From Bacillus sp. FJAT-14578 (GTDB lineage: Bacteria; Bacillota; Bacilli; Bacillales; Bacillaceae_H), in assembly GCF_000504165.1 (NCBI RefSeq), contig NZ_KI632505.1, forward strand, positions 806,001 through 870,000: 64,000 nt of DNA, read 5' to 3'. Positions within the stretch are counted from its first letter, which is position 1, and every line of letters begins with the position of its first letter. The notes under the pieces are model-generated. The model did not search any database, was not told the origin of the DNA, and worked only from the letters and a program-made list of their open reading frames with translations. Positions 9,741 to 18,167 of this stretch are shown here, in pieces. Position numbers and translations under genes: made by a program.

Positions 9741-9845
9741 CTGATTTCAGATTAATCATGCTCTTAATATCACTGCTTGGTTACATTCCGCTTCTTTACT
9801 GATGTCGGCCATTTTCTTGATGACTATTTATTCACATATGTTGTT
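9741..9845 (-). pseudogene. 3' remnant of an ABC substrate-binding protein gene
   Basis: About 100 bases closely match the 3' coding end of the intact substrate-binding gene at 21747-22757. Shared blocks include TTTCAGATTAATCAT, CTTAATATC, CTGCTTGG and TGATGTCGGCCATTT on the plus strand. Substitutions and short gaps break the frame, and nothing of the gene upstream of this tail is left before glcF begins. It is best explained as the stub of a second, lost NitT/TauT-type transporter locus. Confidence 0.7.
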
Positions 9846-9869
9846 TAATCCATTATCCAATCGAGTTAC

Positions 9870-11165
9870 TTATTTTGTAACTGCTCCAGCTTCAACCAGC
9901 AAATCGACAAGGTGGACTGCCCTTACTTTCCCTTCAAGTCCTTCCCTTTTAATACCTAGTTTCATTTGTAACAAGCACCCTGGATTCGTTGTTACAATAA
10001 TTGAAGCAGTTGTTTCTTTCACTTTTTTCATTTTTAAATTGAGGATTTCCATTGATTCCTCATAGTTAACGATATTGTAAACTCCAGCTGATCCACAACA
10101 TCGGTCAAAGTTTTTCATCTCCTGGTAACGAGTACCTGTAATTTGTTTCAATAAAGACAATGGTTCTTCAGTTACTTTTTGAACATGTGTCATATGACAT
10201 GATGATTGGTAGGTCACCGTTGCATTTACTTCATTTATAAAGTGCAATCCATCTAATTCACATAAAACCTGGGAGATATCTCTTATCTTATTGGAAAAGG
10301 CTTTCGCGCGCTTTTTCCACTCTTGATCTCCTTCAAAAAGCTGATCATATTCAACAAGGGTCGCTCCACAACCGCCGGCATTATTGATTATATAATCTAC
10401 ATTTCCGCCTTCAAAAGCTTCTATGTTTCGTTTGGCTAGTTCTTTTGCGAAATCTGTTTTTCCTGCATGGGCATGAAGTGCTCCACAGCATGTTTGGCCT
10501 TCAGGAATAATTACCTCTGCTCCTGCCTTTGTTAATAATTCAACAGTATTTCGGTTTGTATTTTGAAAGATGGCATCCATGACGCATCCTGTAATAAATC
10601 CTACGGTCACTTTTTTCATACCTATCGCCTGGAAATGTCGTGGCATTTGTTTGCGCTTGTTAGGAGATGGTATATCTGGAAGAATTGCTTCAAACTCCCC
10701 TAAATGGATGGGGGCCATTTTGGTTATCCCTGTTTTTTGTACCAGCTTTTGCAACCCAGACTTTTGATAAAACCACGAAGCATTTCCGATAAAATCCATC
10801 CATTTCTTAGAAGGGAATATTTGTTCAAAGAGGAAGGTTTGAGTAACTCTTTTTGTCATTGTTTTTTCTTTTTCCTCCAAAACCCCCTTGACCCCTTCTA
10901 AAATCTTTCCGTATTGGACATTCGTCGGACAGACCGTCACACAAGCTCGGCACCCAAGACATTTTTCGATAGAATCTCTTAAATCCTCTATTTTGATTTT
11001 ATCCTCAGCAAGCATTTTGACGAGGTTAATGCGCCCTCTGGGAGAATGAGCCTCTGTTTTCATTGTTTCATACGTGGGACAAGCCGGTAGACAATATCCA
11101 CACTGGACACAATTGAATGTCTCGTCATAATGCAATTTCTTTTGAAGATCAGATACCTTATTCAT
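9870..11165 (-). CDS. glcF: Glycolate/2-hydroxyacid oxidase iron-sulfur subunit GlcF-like
   Basis: A 431-residue electron-transfer subunit with two 4Fe-4S ferredoxin clusters (C19, C22, C25, C29 and C69, C72, C75, C79). Two cysteine-rich CCG-type domains follow; the first contains GQTCCGALHAH and the second FDRCCGSAGVY. It should pass electrons from the FAD subunit GlcD to the quinone pool at the membrane. The start overlaps the glcD stop by 4 bases (ATGA-type coupling), so the two are translated together. GlcDF-type pairs oxidise glycolate, D-lactate or other 2-hydroxyacids, and the surrounding aminotransferase, CoA-transferase and semialdehyde dehydrogenase remnant make a hydroxy-dicarboxylate possible here. 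Confidence 0.9.
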   Translation of the reverse strand: MNKVSDLQKKLHYDETFNCVQCGYCLPACPTYETMKTEAHSPRGRINLVKMLAEDKIKIEDLRDSIEKCLGCRACVTVCPTNVQYGKILEGVKGVLEEKEKTMTKRVTQTFLFEQIFPSKKWMDFIGNASWFYQKSGLQKLVQKTGITKMAPIHLGEFEAILPDIPSPNKRKQMPRHFQAIGMKKVTVGFITGCVMDAIFQNTNRNTVELLTKAGAEVIIPEGQTCCGALHAHAGKTDFAKELAKRNIEAFEGGNVDYIINNAGGCGATLVEYDQLFEGDQEWKKRAKAFSNKIRDISQVLCELDGLHFINEVNATVTYQSSCHMTHVQKVTEEPLSLLKQITGTRYQEMKNFDRCCGSAGVYNIVNYEESMEILNLKMKKVKETTASIIVTTNPGCLLQMKLGIKREGLEGKVRAVHLVDLLVEAGAVTK

Positions 11166-12562
11166 TCCCTCAACACCAACTTCTGCCCTTTTTCCGGAAA
11201 AATTTTCCCGGGATTTAAAATATTATTAGGGTCCCAAGCTTGTTTAATTCGTTTCATCATATCTAATCCTGCGGCTCCCAACTCCATCTCCATAAATGGA
11301 GACTTTAACGTACCGATTCCGTGTTCTCCCGAGAGCGTTCCACCTAATTGAATGGCAGCCTCAAAGATTTCCTCAACTGCTTTTTCCACTCGTATCATCT
11401 CTTCTTCATCCCTTTTGTCACAGATAATATTCGGATGAAGGTTTCCATCTCCGGCATGGCCGAAAACAACAAGATGAACATTATATTTTTCACGTATTTC
11501 TTTTAATCTTCGAAACATATCAGGAATCTTACTGCGTGGTACAGTAGCATCTTCTGAAACTTTTGTCGGTTTTATTTTAACGATTGCCGGTGAAACTAAT
11601 TTTCTGGCCCTCCAGTAACTAGCCGCTTCTGTCTCACTTCCAGCAATGTTGACTTTTACGGCGCCGATTTGTTTAAAAATTTTTTCAACTTTTTTCATTT
11701 CTTCTGCAATTGCAAGTGGATGACCATCAAGTTCCATTAATAAAATCGCTTCGGCTTCAACAGGAAGGCCTAACGGTTCATAATTTTCAACTGCCATAAT
11801 AGAAGACTGGTCCATTATCTCCATTTTGGAAGGAAGAATACCGGAAGTTAAAATGTTAGATATTGCTTTTCCAGAAAGAACGAGATCATCAAAGACGGCC
11901 ATCAACGTCAAGGTGGCGGATGGCTTAGGAATTAGTTTTAATGTTACTTCAGTTATGACGCCAAGAGTTCCTTCAGATCCGACGATTAACTTTGTTAAAT
12001 CATAACCCGTTACGTTTTTAATGGTACGCCCTCCAGTTTTGATGATTTCTCCTTCAGGTGTGACCACTTCTAATCCAATTACATAATCCTTTGTCACACC
12101 ATATTTTAACCCCCTTGGTCCTCCGGAGTTTTCAGCCAGATTTCCTCCTATGGTAGAAACATGGGCACTACTTGGATCAGGAGGATACATGAGTCCATAT
12201 TGTCCCGCAGCTTCATTAATCCTTGCTGTGAGAACCCCCGGTGAAGCAACTGCAATTAGGTCATCCGGATAGACATCCAAATAACTATCCCATTGAGACA
12301 TATCTAAAACAATTCCCCCCTTCACGGGAAGGGGCCCTCCGCTTAGGGAAGTCCCTTGCCCTCTTGGGTATACCGGAATTTGATGCTGGTTTGCTAATTT
12401 TAAAATAGAAGAAACTTCTTTTTTATTCTTTACCTGTATGACGATATCGGGAAGAAAGGTTCCAAACGAAGCATCATAGCTATAACTATACCGATCAGCT
12501 ATACTCGTAAAAATTTGATTTGAAGGTATAAACTCCTCCAATTGTTTCATTTTTAGTTCCAT
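11162..12562 (-). CDS. glcD: FAD-linked 2-hydroxyacid oxidase GlcD-like
   Basis: An FAD-binding oxidase of about 466 residues from the vanillyl-alcohol-oxidase/GlcD family. The PRGQGTSLSGG segment and the GGNLAENSGGPRGLKYG segment bind FAD, and the C-terminal part carries HAGDGNLHPN and SGEHGIG, both typical of GlcD and D-lactate dehydrogenases. I prefer the ATG ending at 12562 because GAAGGAG lies seven bases upstream; an in-frame TTG eight codons earlier has no ribosome site. The gene follows the remains of gabD at 17 bases and overlaps glcF, which it should supply with electrons. The substrate is a 2-hydroxyacid not fixed by the sequence. Confidence 0.9.
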   Translation of the reverse strand: MELKMKQLEEFIPSNQIFTSIADRYSYSYDASFGTFLPDIVIQVKNKKEVSSILKLANQHQIPVYPRGQGTSLSGGPLPVKGGIVLDMSQWDSYLDVYPDDLIAVASPGVLTARINEAAGQYGLMYPPDPSSAHVSTIGGNLAENSGGPRGLKYGVTKDYVIGLEVVTPEGEIIKTGGRTIKNVTGYDLTKLIVGSEGTLGVITEVTLKLIPKPSATLTLMAVFDDLVLSGKAISNILTSGILPSKMEIMDQSSIMAVENYEPLGLPVEAEAILLMELDGHPLAIAEEMKKVEKIFKQIGAVKVNIAGSETEAASYWRARKLVSPAIVKIKPTKVSEDATVPRSKIPDMFRRLKEIREKYNVHLVVFGHAGDGNLHPNIICDKRDEEEMIRVEKAVEEIFEAAIQLGGTLSGEHGIGTLKSPFMEMELGAAGLDMMKRIKQAWDPNNILNPGKIFPEKGQKLVLRE

Positions 12563-12578
12563 TGCCTTGCTCCTTCGA

Positions 12579-12930
12579 TTATCCAATATTTAGAGAAACA
12601 AATTTTTCTTCTAAATCCTCTTTAATTCCGTATTTTCCCCCTTCTCTTCCAATACCGCTTTCTTTCATTCCCCCAAATGGAGCTTGAGCCGTTGTCGGCA
12701 TAGAATCATTGATCCCAATAATCCCGTATTCTAGAGATTCCATTACACAGAAGGCACGATTTAAATAGGAGGTGTAACAGTAAGAAGCAAGCCCATAATC
12801 AGCATGGTTCTTCTACTTCTTCTGTTCCACCGCAGGCGACCTCGCCAACTTTTTCTAAGGTGGCGGGATTATAGACCGTCAAGCATTCTTTTGAATAGGC
12901 AGATTTCCATACACCGTTAATATATAGCAT
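12579..12930 (-). pseudogene. gabD: Succinate-semialdehyde dehydrogenase gene, internally deleted
   Basis: The 5' end codes for about 44 residues of a normal NAD(P) aldehyde dehydrogenase start (MLYINGVWKS...YNPAT) behind an AAAAGGAG ribosome site. The frame then jumps, out of register, to the last roughly 75 residues (SLEYGIIGIND, QAPFGGMKESGIGREGG), which match the C-terminus of GabD-type enzymes. Roughly 360 internal residues, including the catalytic Cys, are missing, and a TGA follows the junction. The ATG overlaps the gabT stop by 14 bases, so gabT and gabD were once coupled. Loss of this enzyme would leave the GabT product without its usual partner. Confidence 0.88.
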
Positions 12931-14224
12931 GGCCTCTCTCCTTTTTACCTAGTTTCTGTAATCCTTCTTTTAGTATAAGAACTGCTTGATCAAGCTCTGC
13001 TTTTGATACCGTGACCGGAGGAATAAAACGTAAAACATTTTTATCAGTGCCGCAAGGTAAAAGAATGAGTCCGTTTTCTAGAGCATCATTTCTCAACCAA
13101 TTTACCTTTTTGGCATCTGGTTGGCCTTTATCATCTATAAATTCTATACCAATCATTAAACCTAGACCTCTCACATCCCCAATTCCTTCAAATTCTTTTT
13201 TCAGGCCAAGTAAGTGTTTCTTTAAATACGTCCCCATCTTTTGAGCATTTTCTATTCCTTCCCGCTTTAAAACTTTGATGGAGGCTAAAGCAGCTGCACA
13301 AGAGACCGGATTGCCGCCATAGGTGCCGCCATGTGTTCCAGGCTCCCACTTCTCCATGATTTCTCGTTTCGCAACTACTGCACTTAAAGGAAAACCCGCT
13401 GCAATCCCCTTGCCTAAAGTGAGGATATCAGGTTCAATCTCAAAATGTTCATAAGCAAACATCTTACCTGTTCTTCCGAAGCCGGTTTGAACCTCATCAA
13501 AAATGAGGAGAATACCATGTTGGTTGCAAAGGTCTCTTATGTTTTCTAAAAATTCTTTCGGAGGAACAATGTATCCGCCTTCCCCTTGCATAACCTCAAG
13601 TATAATGGCAGCTACTTGAGAAGGATCAACCTGATATTGAAATACCTCTTCAATGCTTTTTAAACATCTTTTCGCTTCTTCTTCCTCACTAAGTCCAGTT
13701 CGAAAAGCGTAAGGATAATCGCAGGAGTATACACTCGGAAGCAACCCTTCATAATCTTTCCGATAAGCTGAGCTCGAAAAGGTAATAGACGCCGCGGCTA
13801 ACGTCCGGCCATGAAATCCTCTTTTAAAAGAAATGATCGCTGGTCGTTTTGTTGCTTTTTTGGCTAACTTAATAGCTCCTTCATTGGCTTCAGCCCCGCT
13901 ATTTGAAAAGTACACCATTCGTTGAGAACCCGTAAGGTCATTTAGTTCTTCCGCCAGTTCAATATAAGAAGGATAATAGGCAACATTATGACCAACATGA
14001 ATCATAGAATCTAATTGTTTTTTCACAGCTTCTATGACTTCAGGATGGCAATGTCCTACATTATTTACACCTACACCGCTTGCAAAATCCAGATACTTTT
14101 TCCCAACTTCATCTACTACTATGGAGCCGTAAGCGTTTATAACTCCAAGCGTTGTCGCTCTGTTAGCTACTGGCGGCAATACTTGTGCGGCTCTTTCTAC
14201 TAAGCTTTTATGCTTCTGAATCAT
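12917..14224 (-). CDS. gabT: 4-aminobutyrate-type class III aminotransferase
   Basis: A 435-residue PLP-dependent class III aminotransferase that moves an omega-amino group to 2-oxoglutarate or pyruvate. The PLP lysine is K272 in TLGKGIAAG, the ring-binding Asp is D243 in IFDEVQTGFGRTG, and SGAEANE lies near 109. The next gene is a broken succinate-semialdehyde dehydrogenase, which supports a GABA or 5-aminovalerate substrate, although beta-alanine-type aminotransferases look alike. It overlaps the gamma-carbonic-anhydrase-like gene upstream by 4 bases. Full length with intact active site, so probably functional. Confidence 0.87.
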   Translation of the reverse strand: MIQKHKSLVERAAQVLPPVANRATTLGVINAYGSIVVDEVGKKYLDFASGVGVNNVGHCHPEVIEAVKKQLDSMIHVGHNVAYYPSYIELAEELNDLTGSQRMVYFSNSGAEANEGAIKLAKKATKRPAIISFKRGFHGRTLAAASITFSSSAYRKDYEGLLPSVYSCDYPYAFRTGLSEEEEAKRCLKSIEEVFQYQVDPSQVAAIILEVMQGEGGYIVPPKEFLENIRDLCNQHGILLIFDEVQTGFGRTGKMFAYEHFEIEPDILTLGKGIAAGFPLSAVVAKREIMEKWEPGTHGGTYGGNPVSCAAALASIKVLKREGIENAQKMGTYLKKHLLGLKKEFEGIGDVRGLGLMIGIEFIDDKGQPDAKKVNWLRNDALENGLILLPCGTDKNVLRFIPPVTVSKAELDQAVLILKEGLQKLGKKERGHAIY

Positions 14225-14748
14225 AACTTCCCTTCCCCCCCTTTGTTATAGTCACGTTTCCAAAGTTCAACGTATTCCGCTGCATTTTTTACAAGTTCCT
14301 CTTTCTCTTCATTCGTTAGTTCACGAATCACTTTGGCAGGAACTCCTACGGCCAGCATCCCTTCCGGAACAATCCGTCCTGGAGGTACCACTGCTCCCGC
14401 TGCTACTTGTGCCCCCTTCTTAATCACAGCCCCATCTAAAACTTTGGCTCCAATCCCAATCAAGGCTCCGTCTTCGATTTTACAAGCATGCAAGATAGCA
14501 CCATGCCCCACTGTGACCCTTTTTCCGATTTGTAAAGGAAGTTCTTGTGTAACGTGACAGATACAACCATCTTGAATATTGCTGCCTTCTCCTATCTCAA
14601 TAAAATTAAAATCGTCTCCCCTTAATACTGCCTGTGGCCAAATGCTGACATCCTTGGCAATTCTAACGTCTCCGATAATTTGTGCCGTCTCATGAATAAA
14701 CGTCTCAGAATGGATGGATGGAACTCTTCCTCTTAAATAGTGAATCAT
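14221..14748 (-). CDS. Gamma-carbonic-anhydrase-like left-handed beta-helix protein
   Basis: A protein of about 175 residues with hexapeptide repeats forming a left-handed beta-helix, the gamma-carbonic anhydrase / PaaY / CaiE family. The zinc ligands appear as H65 (ICHVT), H82 and H87 (GHGAILH). I prefer the ATG ending at 14748 since AGGAG lies upstream; a longer frame from 14775 has no ribosome site. In CoA-dependent catabolic operons such proteins are often found beside CaiB transferases, as here, and PaaY acts as a thioesterase on dead-end CoA adducts. That role is an inference. It overlaps the aminotransferase by 4 bases. Confidence 0.82.
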   Translation of the reverse strand: MIHYLRGRVPSIHSETFIHETAQIIGDVRIAKDVSIWPQAVLRGDDFNFIEIGEGSNIQDGCICHVTQELPLQIGKRVTVGHGAILHACKIEDGALIGIGAKVLDGAVIKKGAQVAAGAVVPPGRIVPEGMLAVGVPAKVIRELTNEEKEELVKNAAEYVELWKRDYNKGGEGKL

Positions 14749-14827
14749 CAAAATCACACTCCTATACATGGCCATTTCATAGTAAAAGCTGTTTCGATAA
14801 TCTGGTTTCCACCGTTTTCCTGTATCC

Positions 14828-15994
14828 TTAGCTATTTATCCAGGATGAATCTAATCTTTCCATCCCTAATTCTTTTAATATTTCCTCTGTATGCTGTCCT
14901 AATAAAGGAGCTGCATGCTTTATCCGGCCAGGTGTTTTTGATAGTTTAATAGGGATGCCCAGTGCTTTTATTTTTCCGGCTACCGGATGCTCTATCTCTT
15001 CAACCATTCTTCGAGAAAAGGTATGTGAATCATTTAGTGATTCAGGATAAGTGTTGATTGGACCTGCAGGAATCCCTGCCTCCTCAAACTTCTCCAACCA
15101 ATAACTCCTAGGCTTTAAACTTGTTTTTTCTTCAATTAGCCTCACAAATTCCTTTAAGTTCTGAATTCGAGAGGGATCATCCACAAACCGTTCATCACTC
15201 AAAAATTCAGGTCTTCCAATTATTGTGCAAAATTCTGGCCAATGATGCGGTGTATCTGCACCTACCGTGAAATAGCCGTCACTTGCTTGAAATGCTTGAT
15301 AAGGGGCGGATAGTCGATGGCCGCTCCCGGTAGGTTCAGGAGTTTCACCGTTCACCCAATACTGGGTACTTTCCCATACCGATAACGCAAGCCCCGTGTC
15401 AAACAGAGAAGCATCAATAAATTGCCCCTCATGGGAGTGAACTCTAGCGTACAAAGCTGATAAAATTCCATAGACAGAGAATAGCGCTACACCCAAATCT
15501 GTAATAGGAAGCCCGCATTTGACGGGATTTCCGCCCCTTTCACCCGTTACACTCATGATTCCGGTCATTCCCTGTGCAATTAAGTCATAACCTCCACGTG
15601 AAGAATAGGGACCATACTGACCAAAACCAGAAATGGAGCAATAAATTAACTGGGGATTAATCTGATTAAGAGTGTCATAATCTACGCCTAGTCGCTTGAC
15701 CACTCCTGGGCGATAATTTTCAACAAGAACATCCGCTGTTTCAATTAACTTATAAAAGACATTCCGTCCTTCATCTGTTTTTAAGTCAAGCGTCATACTT
15801 CGTTTATTTCGATTTATAGCCATAAAAGCAGCACTTTCTCCCTCTTTGTGCGGCGGCCACCTCCTTGTATTTTCCCCGCCCGGCGGTTCAATTTTAATTA
15901 CATCAGCCCCCATATCAGCTAACAGCATACTGCAATAAGGACCAGCCATCACCTGACTGAGATCAACAACACGAATCCCTTTTAAAGCACTCAT
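14828..15994 (-). CDS. CaiB/BaiF family class III CoA-transferase
   Basis: A 388-residue family III CoA-transferase that moves CoA between carboxylic acids. The N-terminus (LSQVMAGPYCSMLLADMGADVIK cut to its core VMAGPYC) and the ENYRPGVV and GFGQYGP segments are typical, and D166 in ITDLG is the expected catalytic Asp. It heads the caiB, gamma-CA, gabT, glcD, glcF gene string. Close relatives transfer CoA from succinyl-CoA to glutarate, formate, oxalate, carnitine or benzylsuccinate. Together with a GABA/aminovalerate aminotransferase, glutarate or a similar dicarboxylate is one option, but this is inference. A hairpin-rich gap separates it from the next upstream gene. Confidence 0.9.
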   Translation of the reverse strand: MSALKGIRVVDLSQVMAGPYCSMLLADMGADVIKIEPPGGENTRRWPPHKEGESAAFMAINRNKRSMTLDLKTDEGRNVFYKLIETADVLVENYRPGVVKRLGVDYDTLNQINPQLIYCSISGFGQYGPYSSRGGYDLIAQGMTGIMSVTGERGGNPVKCGLPITDLGVALFSVYGILSALYARVHSHEGQFIDASLFDTGLALSVWESTQYWVNGETPEPTGSGHRLSAPYQAFQASDGYFTVGADTPHHWPEFCTIIGRPEFLSDERFVDDPSRIQNLKEFVRLIEEKTSLKPRSYWLEKFEEAGIPAGPINTYPESLNDSHTFSRRMVEEIEHPVAGKIKALGIPIKLSKTPGRIKHAAPLLGQHTEEILKELGMERLDSSWINS

Positions 15995-16122
15995 CTAATC
16001 CATCCCTTCCTTTTTTTATTTAGCGTTTATTTCAATTTTTCAATCGTTTCATATAAAGTGAGGCTTCATTCTGCGGAGACTTACTATCTTTTATTTAGGG
16101 AGCAATAAAGGAAACTTCCATC

Positions 16123-16186
16123 AGTGGGGGTTTTCCTTCATCCCCCACTTAAGCTTCTCAGATGATTCTAAGCTTTGAAGTGGGGG
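16123..16186 (-). repeat. Solo IS200/IS605-type end hairpin (two alternative stems)
   Basis: On the plus strand CCCCCACTT (16142-16150) can pair with AGTGGGGG on its left (16123-16130) or AAGTGGGGG on its right (16178-16186); the right stem is extended by AAGCTT/AAGCTT. Read on the minus strand its layout (ACCCCCACTTCAA, loop, AAGTGGGGGATGAA) parallels the left end of the mini-element at 43715-44066 (ACTCCTACTTCAA, loop, AAGTGGGAGATGAA). No transposase gene is attached. It lies in the leader of the CaiB gene and could also act as an attenuator. Confidence 0.55.
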
Positions 16187-16270
16187 TCTTACTGCTCGTT
16201 AATGCGGGATAAATTCCGATGCACTCTACAAATCTTTCTACAGGTGATACGAATGATTCAATGTCAAGCT

Positions 16271-17239
16271 TTATAAATAGAGTTCATTATTTTCAAGAAT
16301 GACTTTACCGTCGATTTCCACTGTGGCGTCTTTTACAACCATGTCATAATGCCCCTTAGCCTTAATGGTTCCTCCGATATAAGCATTCGTACCTAAAGCC
16401 ACATGAATCGTCCCGAACACGCCTTCATCGCTTAACATACTGTTTTCTAGTTCACATTCGGGATTCATGCCGATCCCGAACTCACCGGCAAAATAGATAT
16501 TTCCTTCTTCATCATTTCGCTCTTCCAATACTTTTCGAAACAGATCCGCTTCCTTTCCTCCTGAGATGGAAACCGCCTTTCCCTTCTTGAATTCGACTAT
16601 AACAGGCGTGTCGATGAGACCGACTCCCGGAATGCTTCCATCTACCACTAAAATCCCTTCAGCCGATCCTTCCACCGGTGCAATACTAGATTCAATGCAG
16701 TGTACAGCTGATATATCTTTCGTATTGGCAAAGCCCGTTAACGCTCTTCCTTCACGTCCTTTGACTGATAAATATAAATCTGTGCCCTGAGACGTTGTAA
16801 TCCGAACCTGCTCTCCATTTGTTAATATGTCGGCTACCCGTTCCACTTGAGGTCTCAACGCAATAAAGTCGGCACGCAATCCCTTGCTTAACAAAATATT
16901 TTCATGAGATTCCGGCAAAACCAAAATTCGTGCTCCTGCCGCTTGCGCCTCATGCCGAGCTTTAGTGTGGGCGATGTTGTAAGTAGTAGGCGCAATCACT
17001 ACATCAACTTTTTTCATCGCTGCAGCGACAGCCTCGGGTAAAGAATCACCATGCCCCTTTCTTGGCGGCATGGACATCGTGATAGGTTCTGCACCTAAAG
17101 AATAGGTCACAGACGCCAATGTTTTTGAAATGCCCTCTGTTAGAAAATCTGTTAAAATCAATACTTTTTCTCCTTCAACAACACCCGCCAATACATCAAT
17201 CAAAGTAGTCGCTGCGCGGTACATTAATGCTTCTTTCAT
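16271..17239 (-). CDS. M29-aminopeptidase / NicX-like metalloprotein
   Basis: A 322-residue cytoplasmic protein that I place in the M29 leucyl aminopeptidase (AmpS/T) and 2,5-dihydroxypyridine dioxygenase (NicX) superfamily. The basis is the C-terminal AGEFGIGMNPECE and TIHVALGTNAYIGG segments, where that family binds its metal. It is shorter than true M29 peptidases (about 370-410), which makes a ring-cleavage or hydrolase role in a catabolic operon at least as likely as peptidase activity. It lies downstream of the KdgT-like permease and the crotonase-fold gene, with 148 bases from the latter. No signal peptide. Function uncertain. Confidence 0.65.
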   Translation of the reverse strand: MKEALMYRAATTLIDVLAGVVEGEKVLILTDFLTEGISKTLASVTYSLGAEPITMSMPPRKGHGDSLPEAVAAAMKKVDVVIAPTTYNIAHTKARHEAQAAGARILVLPESHENILLSKGLRADFIALRPQVERVADILTNGEQVRITTSQGTDLYLSVKGREGRALTGFANTKDISAVHCIESSIAPVEGSAEGILVVDGSIPGVGLIDTPVIVEFKKGKAVSISGGKEADLFRKVLEERNDEEGNIYFAGEFGIGMNPECELENSMLSDEGVFGTIHVALGTNAYIGGTIKAKGHYDMVVKDATVEIDGKVILENNELYL

Positions 17240-17387
17240 AACGGATAATTCCTCCTATATGTCTACTATTCTTTTACATGCTTCTTGGTCATGTCAGATA
17301 CTCGATTGTATTGACTGCACTCTTTTCTTTCTCTTCTCTTAAAGATGGATGAAAATAAAGCTTTCAATCTTCGAATTGCAGATTCTG

Positions 17388-18152
17388 CTATTTTCCTTTA
17401 AATTCTGGGATTTGTTTATTGAAAAAAGATTCAATCGCATGTTTATGGTCCCATGTTTCTTGGCAGGCAACAAAAGCATCCAATTCCTGTGACATCGCTT
17501 CCCGCCAATTCAAATCGAGTGTTTTCTGAATGGTATCCTTTGCTTTTCTTATAGCAATAGGGGCACGGGAAGCAATCAACCTGGCCCACTCCAATGCTTC
17601 CTCTATTAACTCTTCATGCGGAACTACCTTATTAGCCAGGCCTCTTTGAAATGACTCCTCAGCTAATACGGTTCTGCCTGTTAATATGACTTCTTTGGCA
17701 TACGCCTCTCCAAGCAGTCGTACCAGGCGGGTCGGTCCGACAACCAATCCCACCTTTACTCCTGCAGCACAAAGTTTTGCACGCTCCGACATAATGCGAA
17801 GATCACAAGCCAAAACCAGCTCCAATCCTCCTCCGAAAGCATACCCATTGACAGCAGCAATGACTGGTTGGGGCATCTCATTGACTACATCATAAATTCT
17901 GCAATCCTCCTCTAAAAAAGAGCGTACAGTATCCGGCGTCAATTCACCTTCCTCATTTAAATCCGCACCTGCACAAAATGCCCGATCACCTTCACCTGTT
18001 AAGATAACAACACGAACGTCCGATCGTTTTTTTAACTCTTCCATAAAAGGAACAAATTCATGGCGAAATTCTTTTGTCAAAATATTCATCGGCGGATTAT
18101 TAATAGTGATGGTACAAATGTAATCTGCAATATTAATCTTTATCCACTCCAC
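17388..18152 (-). CDS. Crotonase-fold enoyl-CoA hydratase/isomerase family protein
   Basis: A 254-residue crotonase-fold protein. The oxyanion-hole segments AFCAGADL and AFGGGLEL are present, and the Glu equivalent to the first catalytic Glu of enoyl-CoA hydratase (GGGLEL) is kept. The second catalytic Glu, normally in a PE(I/V) segment, is replaced in CAAGVKVGL. It therefore may be an isomerase, thioesterase or other crotonase-fold enzyme, not a simple hydratase. It is 15 bases downstream of the KdgT-like permease and should be transcribed with it from the sigma-54 promoter at 19431-19447. Confidence 0.85.
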   Translation of the reverse strand: MEWIKINIADYICTITINNPPMNILTKEFRHEFVPFMEELKKRSDVRVVILTGEGDRAFCAGADLNEEGELTPDTVRSFLEEDCRIYDVVNEMPQPVIAAVNGYAFGGGLELVLACDLRIMSERAKLCAAGVKVGLVVGPTRLVRLLGEAYAKEVILTGRTVLAEESFQRGLANKVVPHEELIEEALEWARLIASRAPIAIRKAKDTIQKTLDLNWREAMSQELDAFVACQETWDHKHAIESFFNKQIPEFKGK

Positions 18153-18167
18153 GTCTTTTTCCCCTTT

